Assembly: GCA_024280835.1 (NCBI GenBank)
Contig: JAJRPJ010000005.1
Coordinates: forward strand, 58,241 to 122,240
Source of the DNA: Candidatus Zixiibacteriota bacterium
Lineage (GTDB): Bacteria; Zixibacteria; MSB-5A5; GN15; JACZUZ01
Reading direction: 5' to 3'
DNA length: 64,000 nucleotides
Below are positions 17,135-24,609 of the stretch, one piece after another. The translations under genes were made by a program, and so were the position numbers. Each line of letters starts with the position of its first letter. Position 1 is the stretch's first letter. A model generated the notes under the pieces. It saw nothing but the letters and a program-made list of their open reading frames with translations, was not told the DNA's origin and ran no database searches.

Positions 17135-18250
17135 TCATTCTCTCTGATATTGGGGTAGGAATTTCTCAAACGAGGAACCATTGAATTTATAAGCTCCTGA
17201 ATTGTGAGTGCCAAGCCATATAATACCTTGATTGTCTTTATAAATAGAAAAGAGATTAACAATTTCATTATTCTCTTTAACAGGGTACTGAGTTAGGCGC
17301 TCACCATCATATCGCCAAACACCTTCGTCGTATGTTGCCATCCATAAATCATCGTTGTTGTCTTTTACAATTGACATAAAGTATGGAAAAGATTTTTCAT
17401 TACTGCCATTTAATATGTCAGCCCCTTTTATCTTTCTATAACTCATACGACCTGTTCCGTTCTTTACCGAGTCCACGGAATAGATGTCGTAGCGATATCT
17501 TGTATTGCAAAACCAAAAGTGTCCATCTCCATCTTCAATAATGGAGCGAATACCAAAATCACCTCCATTGGGTGTCTCAGTCAAATGTTTTTCATAGAGC
17601 CAGCTAAATGATTTGCCATCATAACGGCACACTCCGAGCGAAGCTGTGCCGAACCAAACTATTCCCCTACTGTCTTTATATAATGAATATATTCCATAAG
17701 GATTATAGGATGCATTTGGGTATTTTGAATAGAACTCAATTTCCTGATTGTTCTTGGGAAACTCTAGATAATACAAAAACTTGCCATCATATCGAAATGG
17801 TCCACTTCTATTCCATCCCATTTTGAACCACAAATCATCAGGTTCTAACTTCCATTGATTTTTTGAGGAGTTTTTTTCAATTACATCCAACGTTGTAAAT
17901 TGTAGTCCATCAAATTTACTGACACCTTCGGGTGTATCAAAATACATATTGCCATTATTATCTTCTTGTATACCAATGATAGCGTTACTACACAAACCAT
18001 CCTTGACAGTAAAATGTACTATACTTTTACCGTCATATTTATACACACCATTACCGCCAAACCAATAGTCATTATTCTTGTCCTGTAAAATAACTGGTAA
18101 ACTTGTACCCATTCTTGAGACAGTTTCACCAATGGATACAATTGAGCTCTGTTTTTCATTGTGAGACTTACTTTGCCCGTAACATGAAGTCAAACATGTA
18201 AAAGCGTTTAGTAGAAGAGTAATTAGAACTAATGATTTCGATCTAGGCAT
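17135..18250 (-). CDS. Beta-propeller lipoprotein with two-component-regulator propeller repeats
   Basis: 371 residues. Signal peptide with lipobox LTSC (C23). The mature part repeats I..D..G..WFGT...GV.RYDGKSF about seven times, the Reg_prop blade found in the sensor part of hybrid two-component proteins. Here it stands alone with no membrane helix or kinase. It is probably a periplasmic or surface propeller that binds a ligand. It is bracketed by the two copies of the 80-bp repeat, which suggests the gene and repeats arrived or moved together. Confidence 0.8.
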   Translation of the reverse strand: MPRSKSLVLITLLLNAFTCLTSCYGQSKSHNEKQSSIVSIGETVSRMGTSLPVILQDKNNDYWFGGNGVYKYDGKSIVHFTVKDGLCSNAIIGIQEDNNGNMYFDTPEGVSKFDGLQFTTLDVIEKNSSKNQWKLEPDDLWFKMGWNRSGPFRYDGKFLYYLEFPKNNQEIEFYSKYPNASYNPYGIYSLYKDSRGIVWFGTASLGVCRYDGKSFSWLYEKHLTETPNGGDFGIRSIIEDGDGHFWFCNTRYRYDIYSVDSVKNGTGRMSYRKIKGADILNGSNEKSFPYFMSIVKDNNDDLWMATYDEGVWRYDGERLTQYPVKENNEIVNLFSIYKDNQGIIWLGTHNSGAYKFNGSSFEKFLPQYQRE

Positions 18251-18379
18251 GAACTCTGACTTTTCTGTGAATAAATGAAATGGAACAGCGATTGCCGCTA
18301 CTAATCAGTTCCAGTTTTGAGTAGCACGAAGGCCCCATCCGCTTGGCGCTTGTTGATAAAGCCCCGACTGGTTGTCTCG

Positions 18380-18459
18380 GGACGGGTGGCCCACCTTTCA
18401 GGTGGGTTTCCTTCTCATTTATTGACAATACTCCCACCCAAAGAGTGGGCCACCCTGCC
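18380..18459. repeat. 80-bp palindromic repeat, copy 2
   Basis: Same structure and nearly the same sequence as 17030-17109, with only two substitutions. It ends four bases before the stop of the 64-residue membrane protein gene, so its hairpins may also act as a 3' end structure for that transcript. Confidence 0.85.
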
Positions 18460-18463
18460 CATT

Positions 18464-18658
18464 CTAGTCTGGGTAATACCCCAACTCTCTTAACCACCAC
18501 AAGAGTATTCCGTAGACAAAAGTAGCTAAGACAAAATATATCAAGAAACTTTCCCTCTGACCCAGAGCCCATTTCCCAGCTTTGGACTTGCGCGCGCCAT
18601 ACAAACCGATTGAAATAGCTACAACCATTCCAATTATCCATATTAAGAACTTTATCAT
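18464..18658 (-). CDS. Small two-helix membrane protein, paralog A
   Basis: 64 residues with hydrophobic stretches at about 3-20 and 39-57 and a basic loop (GARKSKAGKWALGQR). It is clearly related to its neighbour: both share (V/M)IKFLI, GLYGAR.SK, YFVL.T and LGYYP(D/E). Tandem paralogs of equal length imply gene duplication. Function is unknown. The ATG follows the stop of paralog B by 20 bp with no strong ribosome site. Confidence 0.65.
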   Translation of the reverse strand: MIKFLIWIIGMVVAISIGLYGARKSKAGKWALGQRESFLIYFVLATFVYGILLWWLRELGYYPD

Positions 18659-18678
18659 GTAACTATCATTTCATTGCT

Positions 18679-18873
18679 CTACTCGGGGTAATAGCCCAGT
18701 TTGTTCAAACAAAACAATATAAATACTTGTGCTAACGTTGTCAGAACAAAATACATCACACCGTTGCTAAATCTATCCACCTTTGTTTCTTCCAACTTCG
18801 ATGCTCGTGCGCCGTACAATCCAACAAAAGTACTAATGGTCATCATTAGCACAAAAATGAGAAATTTTATCAC
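18679..18873 (-). CDS. Small two-helix membrane protein, paralog B
   Basis: 64 residues from GTG 18873, chosen because GGAG lies about ten bases upstream and the protein then aligns end to end with paralog A (GLYGAR, YFVLTTL, LGYYPE). An ORF starting further upstream at 18954 would add unrelated sequence. Two membrane helices flank a charged loop (SKLEETKVDR). It was probably created by the same duplication as paralog A. No function proposed. Confidence 0.65.
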   Translation of the reverse strand: MIKFLIFVLMMTISTFVGLYGARASKLEETKVDRFSNGVMYFVLTTLAQVFILFCLNKLGYYPE

Positions 18874-18982
18874 TTGAATTCTAGCTCCAGTTTCAAAGAT
18901 CAAACCCTTGCGGTTTCGACTTCCCCGATTGATGCCTCTTACTCCCAAAAACAAGGGTGGGGCGCCATTGCTTTTATAATCA

Positions 18983-19393
18983 TTATGGCCCCCGAAATGG
19001 GTCTTTTGTCATATCAGAAACTTCAATCGTATCGATTACTTCGTCAATGACTTGAACGAGCGGCAACTGGCAACCTATGCAATCGGCCACCTTGGTCGGC
19101 TGTCTTACAATAATAAGTACAGAACGCTCGACTGAAGGATAGCCCAACAAGCACATCATTAACCTTCCTTCTTCGTCCGACGTGTAAAACGTTTCTGGTT
19201 CAGCGCCAATACTATCAATCAACTCAGCAATTGTGACACCCACAAACTGTTCCATCCGCTCTTGCGTCATATCGATACCCTGCCTCTGCTGGCAACCCGA
19301 AAATGAATACACAACAAGTAAGAAAGTAAGAAGAACAACTAATACTCTACCGTAGCAATCTGAATTCGTTACTATTGGCATTTGTTGTCTCAT
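18983..19393 (-). CDS. Hypothetical lipoprotein
   Basis: 136 residues. A hydrophobic helix at about 17-31 ends in the lipobox FSGC (C34). The mature part is acidic and has two further Cys pairs (ADCIGC). QEQFVGVTIAELIDSIGAEPET-type wording resembles small SmpA/OmlA-like or DUF lipoproteins, but no firm match. It is the first gene of the exported-protein run, downstream of the MBL gene. The 174 bp between them holds only the end of the duplicated segment. Confidence 0.6.
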   Translation of the reverse strand: MRQQMPIVTNSDCYGRVLVVLLTFLLVVYSFSGCQQRQGIDMTQERMEQFVGVTIAELIDSIGAEPETFYTSDEEGRLMMCLLGYPSVERSVLIIVRQPTKVADCIGCQLPLVQVIDEVIDTIEVSDMTKDPFRGP

Positions 19394-19521
19394 AGAATCT
19401 TTTCGCCCCTCTCACTCCCGCGTGACAATATCACCACCAACTCTCTGCATAATCAAATCACTTCCCATTAGTGATGAAACTAATCAATCCAACAAAATCA
19501 CTACAACATCCTTGACTCACA

Positions 19522-19700
19522 CACCTCTATATGCAAAACGAACCCATTTTGTAGCCCAATCAAGACCTTAATCAACATCCTCCCACCAGCGCAATTGCGG
19601 TGGGTTATCGATGGTGAATCGTTGACCAATCATTGGTAGAGCCACTCGAACATTTTCTTTTTCGGCTTCTCGTGTCATCCGTGTCGGTGGTTCATTCCAA
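19522..19700. repeat. Duplicated segment, parent copy (MBL gene 3' end)
   Basis: About 179 bp matching 16849-17029 at roughly 90 percent overall, best inside the coding part. It covers the MBL stop codon and about 45 bp of downstream DNA, including TATATGCAAAACGAACCCAT. Having the downstream region duplicated shows the copy is not just a chance domain match. Confidence 0.8.
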
Positions 19701-20728
19701 TCATGCAGTGACAAATCAAAAGCGCTCCAATGAATCGGCATTAGTAAATCACCGCGCAAATCGAGGAAAGCGCGCACAGTCTGCTCAGGAGCCATATGCA
19801 CATCTGGCCAGTTCTCACTATACTGCCCACACTCAACCATACAAAAATCAAATGGCCCAAACCGCTGACCAATTTCCTTAAACCCTGGGAAATATCCACT
19901 GTCACCACTAAAGAACACTGTCTTAGTCGCGTCAATCTTCCTCTCACCAACCATCCGAGCATTAGAAACCACCCATGAAGCCCACAGAGTATTATTGGAC
20001 GCAGGTAAAGAACGCCCCGAAAAATGACGCGCAGGTGTCGCGCTAAATGTCAACCCCGCAAAACCAACCGACTCCCACCAATCCAGCTCAATAATTTTCT
20101 GAAAATCCACTCCCCAACTCTCCAAATGCGCCCCAACCCCCAACGGCACAAAAAACCGCTTAGTCTTAGCATCCAGAATCCGCACCGACTCAAGGTCAAG
20201 ATGATCATAGTGATCATGCGAAATCACCACCGCATCAAGCGGTGGCAAAGAGCTAATCTCAAACTCTCTCTCAACTGGAAACCGCTTCGCTAAAAACGGA
20301 ACAGGCGCCGCCGACTCACTAAACATCGGATCAAAAAGAATCGTGCGTCCCTCAAACTCCAGCAAAACAGTCGAATGCCCAAACCAAGTCACTACAATAG
20401 AATTGTCATTTACCAAAAGAGAATCAGCGCCAAAACCAACAGGCAAAACATTTCGCGGAGCACGTTCGGCGCCACCAAAAAGCCAATCATAACCCGCACC
20501 AAGCATAACTGCTGGGCCATGACCTTGTAGCACCGTGGGAATCGTATTTTGAAATTTGCCATCCTGATAATTCGGAGACTCTTCAATCTGCGACAAACGA
20601 GTCCCATCAGGAGCCGCCCCAGAGCGCGGGGCCATAAAGAGAAAATAGACAACTGTAACCGCGAATATTATCACAGCAGTCAACGTCACTAACAATGTAA
20701 ATTTGAAGGCGCCTCTAAACGTAGCCAT
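19568..20728 (-). CDS. MBL-fold metallohydrolase, NAPE-PLD/UlaG-like, membrane-anchored
   Basis: 386 residues. An N-terminal helix at about 11-33 anchors the protein. The metallo-beta-lactamase signature HDHYDH is at 171-176, preceded by WFGHSTVLLEFEGRTILFDPMF and followed by ARHFSGRS, FSGDSGY and MPIHWSAFDLSLHDW, the order seen in the NAPE-PLD/RomA group. Likely a two-metal phosphodiesterase or lactonase acting at the membrane, perhaps on lipids; substrate unknown. Its 3' end is duplicated at 16897-17029. It is 16 bp upstream of nothing but the nth remnant, transcribed in the same direction. Confidence 0.85.
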   Translation of the reverse strand: MATFRGAFKFTLLVTLTAVIIFAVTVVYFLFMAPRSGAAPDGTRLSQIEESPNYQDGKFQNTIPTVLQGHGPAVMLGAGYDWLFGGAERAPRNVLPVGFGADSLLVNDNSIVVTWFGHSTVLLEFEGRTILFDPMFSESAAPVPFLAKRFPVEREFEISSLPPLDAVVISHDHYDHLDLESVRILDAKTKRFFVPLGVGAHLESWGVDFQKIIELDWWESVGFAGLTFSATPARHFSGRSLPASNNTLWASWVVSNARMVGERKIDATKTVFFSGDSGYFPGFKEIGQRFGPFDFCMVECGQYSENWPDVHMAPEQTVRAFLDLRGDLLMPIHWSAFDLSLHDWNEPPTRMTREAEKENVRVALPMIGQRFTIDNPPQLRWWEDVD

Positions 20729-20744
20729 GCAGAAACCAACTTTC

Positions 20745-21388
20745 TTAAATAGCGGACGGACACAATTTCCTTAGCGGACACTCGGCGCACCGTGGACGAC
20801 GAGCAATACACACCGCCCGTCCATGGTCAATAATCAGATGCGTCCAAAGTATCCAGTCTTTCTTGGGCAGCAAATCAATCAAATCGCGCTCAATAGTGAC
20901 AGGAGTTTTCTTATTAGTCAATTCCAATAACCGGGCAATACGCACAACATGCGTGTCGACAACTACACCCTCAGCCAAACCAAAACCAGCGCCAAGAACA
21001 ACCGAGGCAGTCTTGCGACCAACTCCAGGAAGCTTTATCAATTCATCAAGTGTCTTAGGAATCTCGCCGCCAAATCCGCCAGCAACATAATAGCATTGTT
21101 CTTAATCGACTTGGCCTTGTTACGATAAAACCCAGTCGAACGAATCAACTCTTCTATTTCTTCAATTGGCGCAGCGGCCATCTTGGTTGGTTTTGGGAAA
21201 GCTTTGAAAAGCGCAGGTGTCACTATATTGACACGTTCATCAGTACACTGCGCAGAAAGAATAGTGGCAACCATCAACTGGTAGGGATTTGCATGAGAGA
21301 GAGAGCACTGCGCATCAGGGTAAGCGCGTTTGAGCGCAGTGATAATCTTACGCGCTCGTTTTTTCTTATCAACCAGAGCTTCTATCAT
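20745..21388 (-). pseudogene. nth: Endonuclease III, split by a one-base frameshift
   Basis: Two overlapping frames together give a full 214-residue Nth. The first (21388 to 21038) ends ADLAARFLRHLMN; the second carries LPGVGRKTA with the catalytic Lys of the helix-hairpin-helix, VDTHVVR with the catalytic Asp, and the C-x6-C-x2-C-x5-C iron-sulphur loop. Restoring one base in the A run at 21072-21074 (T run in the coding strand) gives the expected ADFGGEIPKTLDELIKLPGVG. Nth removes oxidised pyrimidines in base-excision repair. All functional residues are intact, so this is either a recent mutation or a homopolymer sequencing error. prmC lies just upstream. Confidence 0.85.
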
Positions 21389-21412
21389 TCAACCCGCTTG
21401 GTAAACACTAAG

Positions 21413-22273
21413 TTAGTAAACGCTCAGAATATACAACCTATCGATATCATTGAGGTCTTTGAAAAGCACATGCGAACGATAACGACTGTCATTATCGACA
21501 ATCTCAGCTATCCACTCAGCTTGGTCATAACCAATCTCAAACATGAACTTCCCTCCAGGCTTGAGATACTTCGGCGCCTGATCAATCAACTTCTCAATAA
21601 TATCCAACCCGCGCGAACCAGAAGTCAACGCAACTCGTGGATCAGCTTTGACCTCTGGCGGCAAACCTTCGTACTCACCATCAGCGATATAGGGTGGATT
21701 AGAAAGAATCAAATCAAAACTCTCACCATCACCCAGCGCAGAAAAAAGATCAGACTCGCAAAACTTGATTTTATCAGCGCCAAGGTCAGTTGCGTTCTTG
21801 CGAGCCACTTCCAGAGCGTCAGCCGAAATGTCCAGCGCCGTCATAGTTATCTGTGGCGCCTCAAGAGCAACTGTCACCGAAATAACACCTGCGCCAGTTC
21901 CAATATCCAAAACAGCAGGAGATTCAACACTTAGTGTGCTAAGATAACGAACAGCATTCTCACACAGTAGCTCGGTCTCAGGCGTGGGAATCATCACCGC
22001 TTCATCAACAAAGAACTTACGACCATAGAAATATTGCTCAGCCAGAATATACTGAAGTGGATAACGAGTTTCGCGACGCTTAACTATCTCTTCAAACTTA
22101 TCGAGTGTCGCCTGTGTGATTTTTCCTGCACCCTCAAGATACATTTCCAAGCGCTCCGAGAGCAACAAGTGACAGAGTATCATCTCCGCCTCAGCTTCAC
22201 CAGCGTCAATACCAACTTTGCGCAAACGCATCGCCGCATCGGTAATGAGACTATTCATATTGACTGAACTCAT
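21413..22273 (-). CDS. prmC: Peptide chain release factor N5-glutamine methyltransferase
   Basis: 286 residues with a helical N-terminal domain (1-85) and SAM-binding domain: VLDIGTGAGVISV at 121-133, ALDIS at 146-150 and the glutamine-binding NPPY at 192-195. It methylates the Gln of the GGQ motif in RF1 and RF2. It lies 14 bp downstream of prfA, the classical prfA-prmC pair in which enzyme and substrate are co-expressed. An internal ATG at codon 6 is an alternative start. Confidence 0.93.
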   Translation of the reverse strand: MSSVNMNSLITDAAMRLRKVGIDAGEAEAEMILCHLLLSERLEMYLEGAGKITQATLDKFEEIVKRRETRYPLQYILAEQYFYGRKFFVDEAVMIPTPETELLCENAVRYLSTLSVESPAVLDIGTGAGVISVTVALEAPQITMTALDISADALEVARKNATDLGADKIKFCESDLFSALGDGESFDLILSNPPYIADGEYEGLPPEVKADPRVALTSGSRGLDIIEKLIDQAPKYLKPGGKFMFEIGYDQAEWIAEIVDNDSRYRSHVLFKDLNDIDRLYILSVY

Positions 22274-22287
22274 AACTATTCTTGCTC

Positions 22288-23382
22288 TTAAGCGTCAGTT
22301 CGCTTGGCATTCTCTTCGGACTGCGCAGCCAATCGTTTGTCTTTCTCCTCGCGAGCCAGAGCAACTAGTAACTCATCGAGATCACCTTCCATCACTTGGT
22401 CGAGCTTGTAGAGCGTCAAACCAATCCGATGATCTGTCACACGCGATTGCGGAAAGTTATATGTGCGGATTTTCTCCGACCTATCACCAGAACCAACCAT
22501 AGCTTTGCGGTCTTTGGCGATTTTGTCATGTTGCTCACGTTGCGCGTGATCATACAACCGCGCACGTAGAACTCTGTAGGCTTTGTTTTTGTTTTTGAGT
22601 TGCGATTTTTCGTCCTGACAGATAACCACCAAACCAGTCGGCAAATGTGTCAGTCGTACGGCTGAATCAGTTGTATTGACCGATTGCCCACCAGGCCCAG
22701 AACTGCGATAAACATCAACTTTGACATCTGCCGCGGCGATAGTGACATCCACCTCTGCGACCTCAGGCAAAACCGCTACTGAAGCCGCAGAGGTATGCAC
22801 TCGGCCCTGCGTTTCAGTTGCTGGCACACGCTGGACACGATGCACACCTGATTCATATTTGAGAATTCCATAAGCCGAATCACCATCAACTGAAAAGACA
22901 ACTTCTTTGACCCCGCCGCCTGGAGTCGGACTTGAGGAAAGCACTTCAATTTTCCAACCACGCCCATCGATATGACGAGTATACATACGATACAAATCAC
23001 CAGCAAACAGAGCCGCTTCGTCACCACCTGTGCCAGCGCGAATTTCAAACACTGCATTGCGGCTATCATTCGGATCGCGCGGCGCCAGCAACTCTTCCAA
23101 GCGCTCTTTGGCCACGGCTAGTTGCGGCTCGGCTTCAGCTAGCTCCTCTTGAGCGAATTCTTTGAGCTCAGCGTCATCACTTGATTCCAAAATAGTTTTT
23201 GACTCGGTGACTGTCGCAAGAAGCTCCTTGTACGTCCGACCAGCCGCCAAGCGCGCTTCAATCTGCTTTAGTTCTCGTGACTTTGCAGTTAGCAGAGTTG
23301 GGTTAGACAGCGTTTCTGGCTTGGACAAATCGTCAAGCAATTCTGCGTACTTGCGTTCTATTTTTTTTAGCGCATTGAGCAT
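22288..23382 (-). CDS. prfA: Peptide chain release factor 1
   Basis: 364 residues. The stop-codon recognition tripeptide PAT (187-189, VQRVPATE) identifies RF1 (UAA/UAG) rather than RF2, and GGQ at 231-233 (SSGPGGQSVNTT) catalyses peptidyl-tRNA hydrolysis. Normal length. It is transcribed after rpmE but separated from it by a terminator at 23448-23480, so it probably has its own promoter in the 70 bp before its ATG. Confidence 0.95.
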   Translation of the reverse strand: MLNALKKIERKYAELLDDLSKPETLSNPTLLTAKSRELKQIEARLAAGRTYKELLATVTESKTILESSDDAELKEFAQEELAEAEPQLAVAKERLEELLAPRDPNDSRNAVFEIRAGTGGDEAALFAGDLYRMYTRHIDGRGWKIEVLSSSPTPGGGVKEVVFSVDGDSAYGILKYESGVHRVQRVPATETQGRVHTSAASVAVLPEVAEVDVTIAAADVKVDVYRSSGPGGQSVNTTDSAVRLTHLPTGLVVICQDEKSQLKNKNKAYRVLRARLYDHAQREQHDKIAKDRKAMVGSGDRSEKIRTYNFPQSRVTDHRIGLTLYKLDQVMEGDLDELLVALAREEKDKRLAAQSEENAKRTDA

Positions 23383-23447
23383 TCTAATTCTCGGATTCTA
23401 TAATGACTTCTCTAACAATCTCTACAGTAACATCTACAATCTGATAC

Positions 23448-23480
23448 AAAAAACCCCACTGGCGACTGGGCGCAATGGGG
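23448..23480 (-). terminator. Intrinsic terminator after rpmE
   Basis: CCCCA (23454-23458) pairs with TGGGG (23476-23480), with an inner GCG/CGC extension, and six T follow on the minus strand. It lies 77 bp after the rpmE stop. Confidence 0.75.
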
Positions 23481-23556
23481 CTTGTTCCACTCTGGGCTTA
23501 AAGTCATCACTCATTAAAGAGCAACACAGCCACAGTGGAATTGCAAATATTTGTAG

Positions 23557-23781
23557 CTACTTAGTATCTTTAGCGTCTTTGCTGAACTTGGCGTATTTTT
23601 TCTTGAAACGCTCAACACGGCCAGCGCTATCCAATAACTTCTCTTTACCTGTGAAGAAAGGATGACAGGCCGAGCAAATTTCAACGCGCAATTCTTTCGA
23701 TGTCGAACGTGTCGTGAACTCATTTCCACAAGAACAGTGAACTTTGACTTCATGATATTTAGGATGGATACCCTTTTTCAT
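23557..23781 (-). CDS. rpmE: Ribosomal protein L31, zinc-binding type
   Basis: 74 residues, [12 protein letters not shown] start typical of L31. Cys at 16, 18, 36 and 39 ([13 protein letters not shown]) form the C+ zinc site. A basic C-terminal part ([11 protein letters not shown]) contacts rRNA. GAGGAA precedes the ATG. A direct repeat (TTTGAAGACATTATCATA, then TTTGAAAACATCATTATA on the minus strand) sits in the promoter region and includes AT-rich -10-like boxes. Confidence 0.95.
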   Translation of the reverse strand: MKKGIHPKYHEVKVHCSCGNEFTTRSTSKELRVEICSACHPFFTGKEKLLDSAGRVERFKKKYAKFSKDAKDTK

Positions 23782-23946
23782 AATCTATTCCTCAAATCTT
23801 TCTCAAACTATTCTACTACTATAATGATGTTTTCAAATATGATAATGTCTTCAAACTAATCTCCACGTTCTAACTTCAATAGCAGAACGATGGAAGCCGA
23901 GTAATATAGCGGAAAAGTCGGTTTTGGCAAGCCAGAAGAGCTACCC

Positions 23947-24609
23947 TCAGCCTAAGTACCTCTCCAATAGCGCCTTAGCTAGGCCAGCGGATTCATTTAG
24001 CGCCTCTGCAGAATCTCTAACCTGACCTGCAGAATTGAAGCTCGGTGACTCATAGGTCACAAATCCAAGAGCCTCTATTTCGGTCCATTTGAAAAAACCC
24101 TTCATCACCGACTGTGCCAAATCAAATCGACCTCGCTCACCTGCCACCAAAACCCCCGCTCCGATTCGTCGCCGCAAACCTATTTTCTTAAACAGATGGT
24201 CTGGGTTTTCGCTCTTGGCGGCGCTGATGTCTTCTCTCTCAAAAACTGGAGGGCGAAAACAACTACATCTATCAATAAACATTTTGGTCTGAGCCGAAAC
24301 AGAATCAAAAAATACAGGCGAACCTAAAACCACAATATCCGACTCAATCAAAGACTTATACACAGGCCAGAGTTCGTCTTCATAAAAACAAACTTCAGGT
24401 TCGGGAGAGCGCGCGCAAGACTGACAGGCAATAAATTTCAAATCATTAAGTCGAACAAATTCAATTTCCGCTTTGCTCTTGGACTCCGAAGCGCCGTCAC
24501 AGATTTTCTTTCCGATTTCTCGCAAAAGAATCTCAGTTGAGCCATCGACTGTTGGACTACCAGAAATCAGGAGGACTTTCACAGGCTTGGCTAGAATAAC
24601 GTTTCTCAC
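23947..24609 (-). CDS. Flavodoxin-fold NAD(P)H-dependent FMN oxidoreductase
   Basis: 220 residues. VLLISGSPTVDGST at about 12-25 is the FMN phosphate loop, followed by ACQSC and VLGSPVFFDSVSAQTKMFIDRC, the pattern of iron-sulphur-flavoprotein-like or WrbA-like reductases. Only part of the compact Cys motif is present (CQSCARSPEPEVC). The start is GTG overlapping the TGA of the ABC-F gene (GTGA); an internal GTG at codon 10 is possible. It is translationally coupled to the ABC-F ATPase; substrate unknown. Confidence 0.8.
   Translation of the reverse strand: MRNVILAKPVKVLLISGSPTVDGSTEILLREIGKKICDGASESKSKAEIEFVRLNDLKFIACQSCARSPEPEVCFYEDELWPVYKSLIESDIVVLGSPVFFDSVSAQTKMFIDRCSCFRPPVFEREDISAAKSENPDHLFKKIGLRRRIGAGVLVAGERGRFDLAQSVMKGFFKWTEIEALGFVTYESPSFNSAGQVRDSAEALNESAGLAKALLERYLG

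Noticed and set aside
18243..18641. 132-codon minus frame over the second 80-bp repeat
   Set aside because: It is antisense-frame to the 64-residue gene and consists of translated repeat DNA; the shorter gene has a paralog next door.
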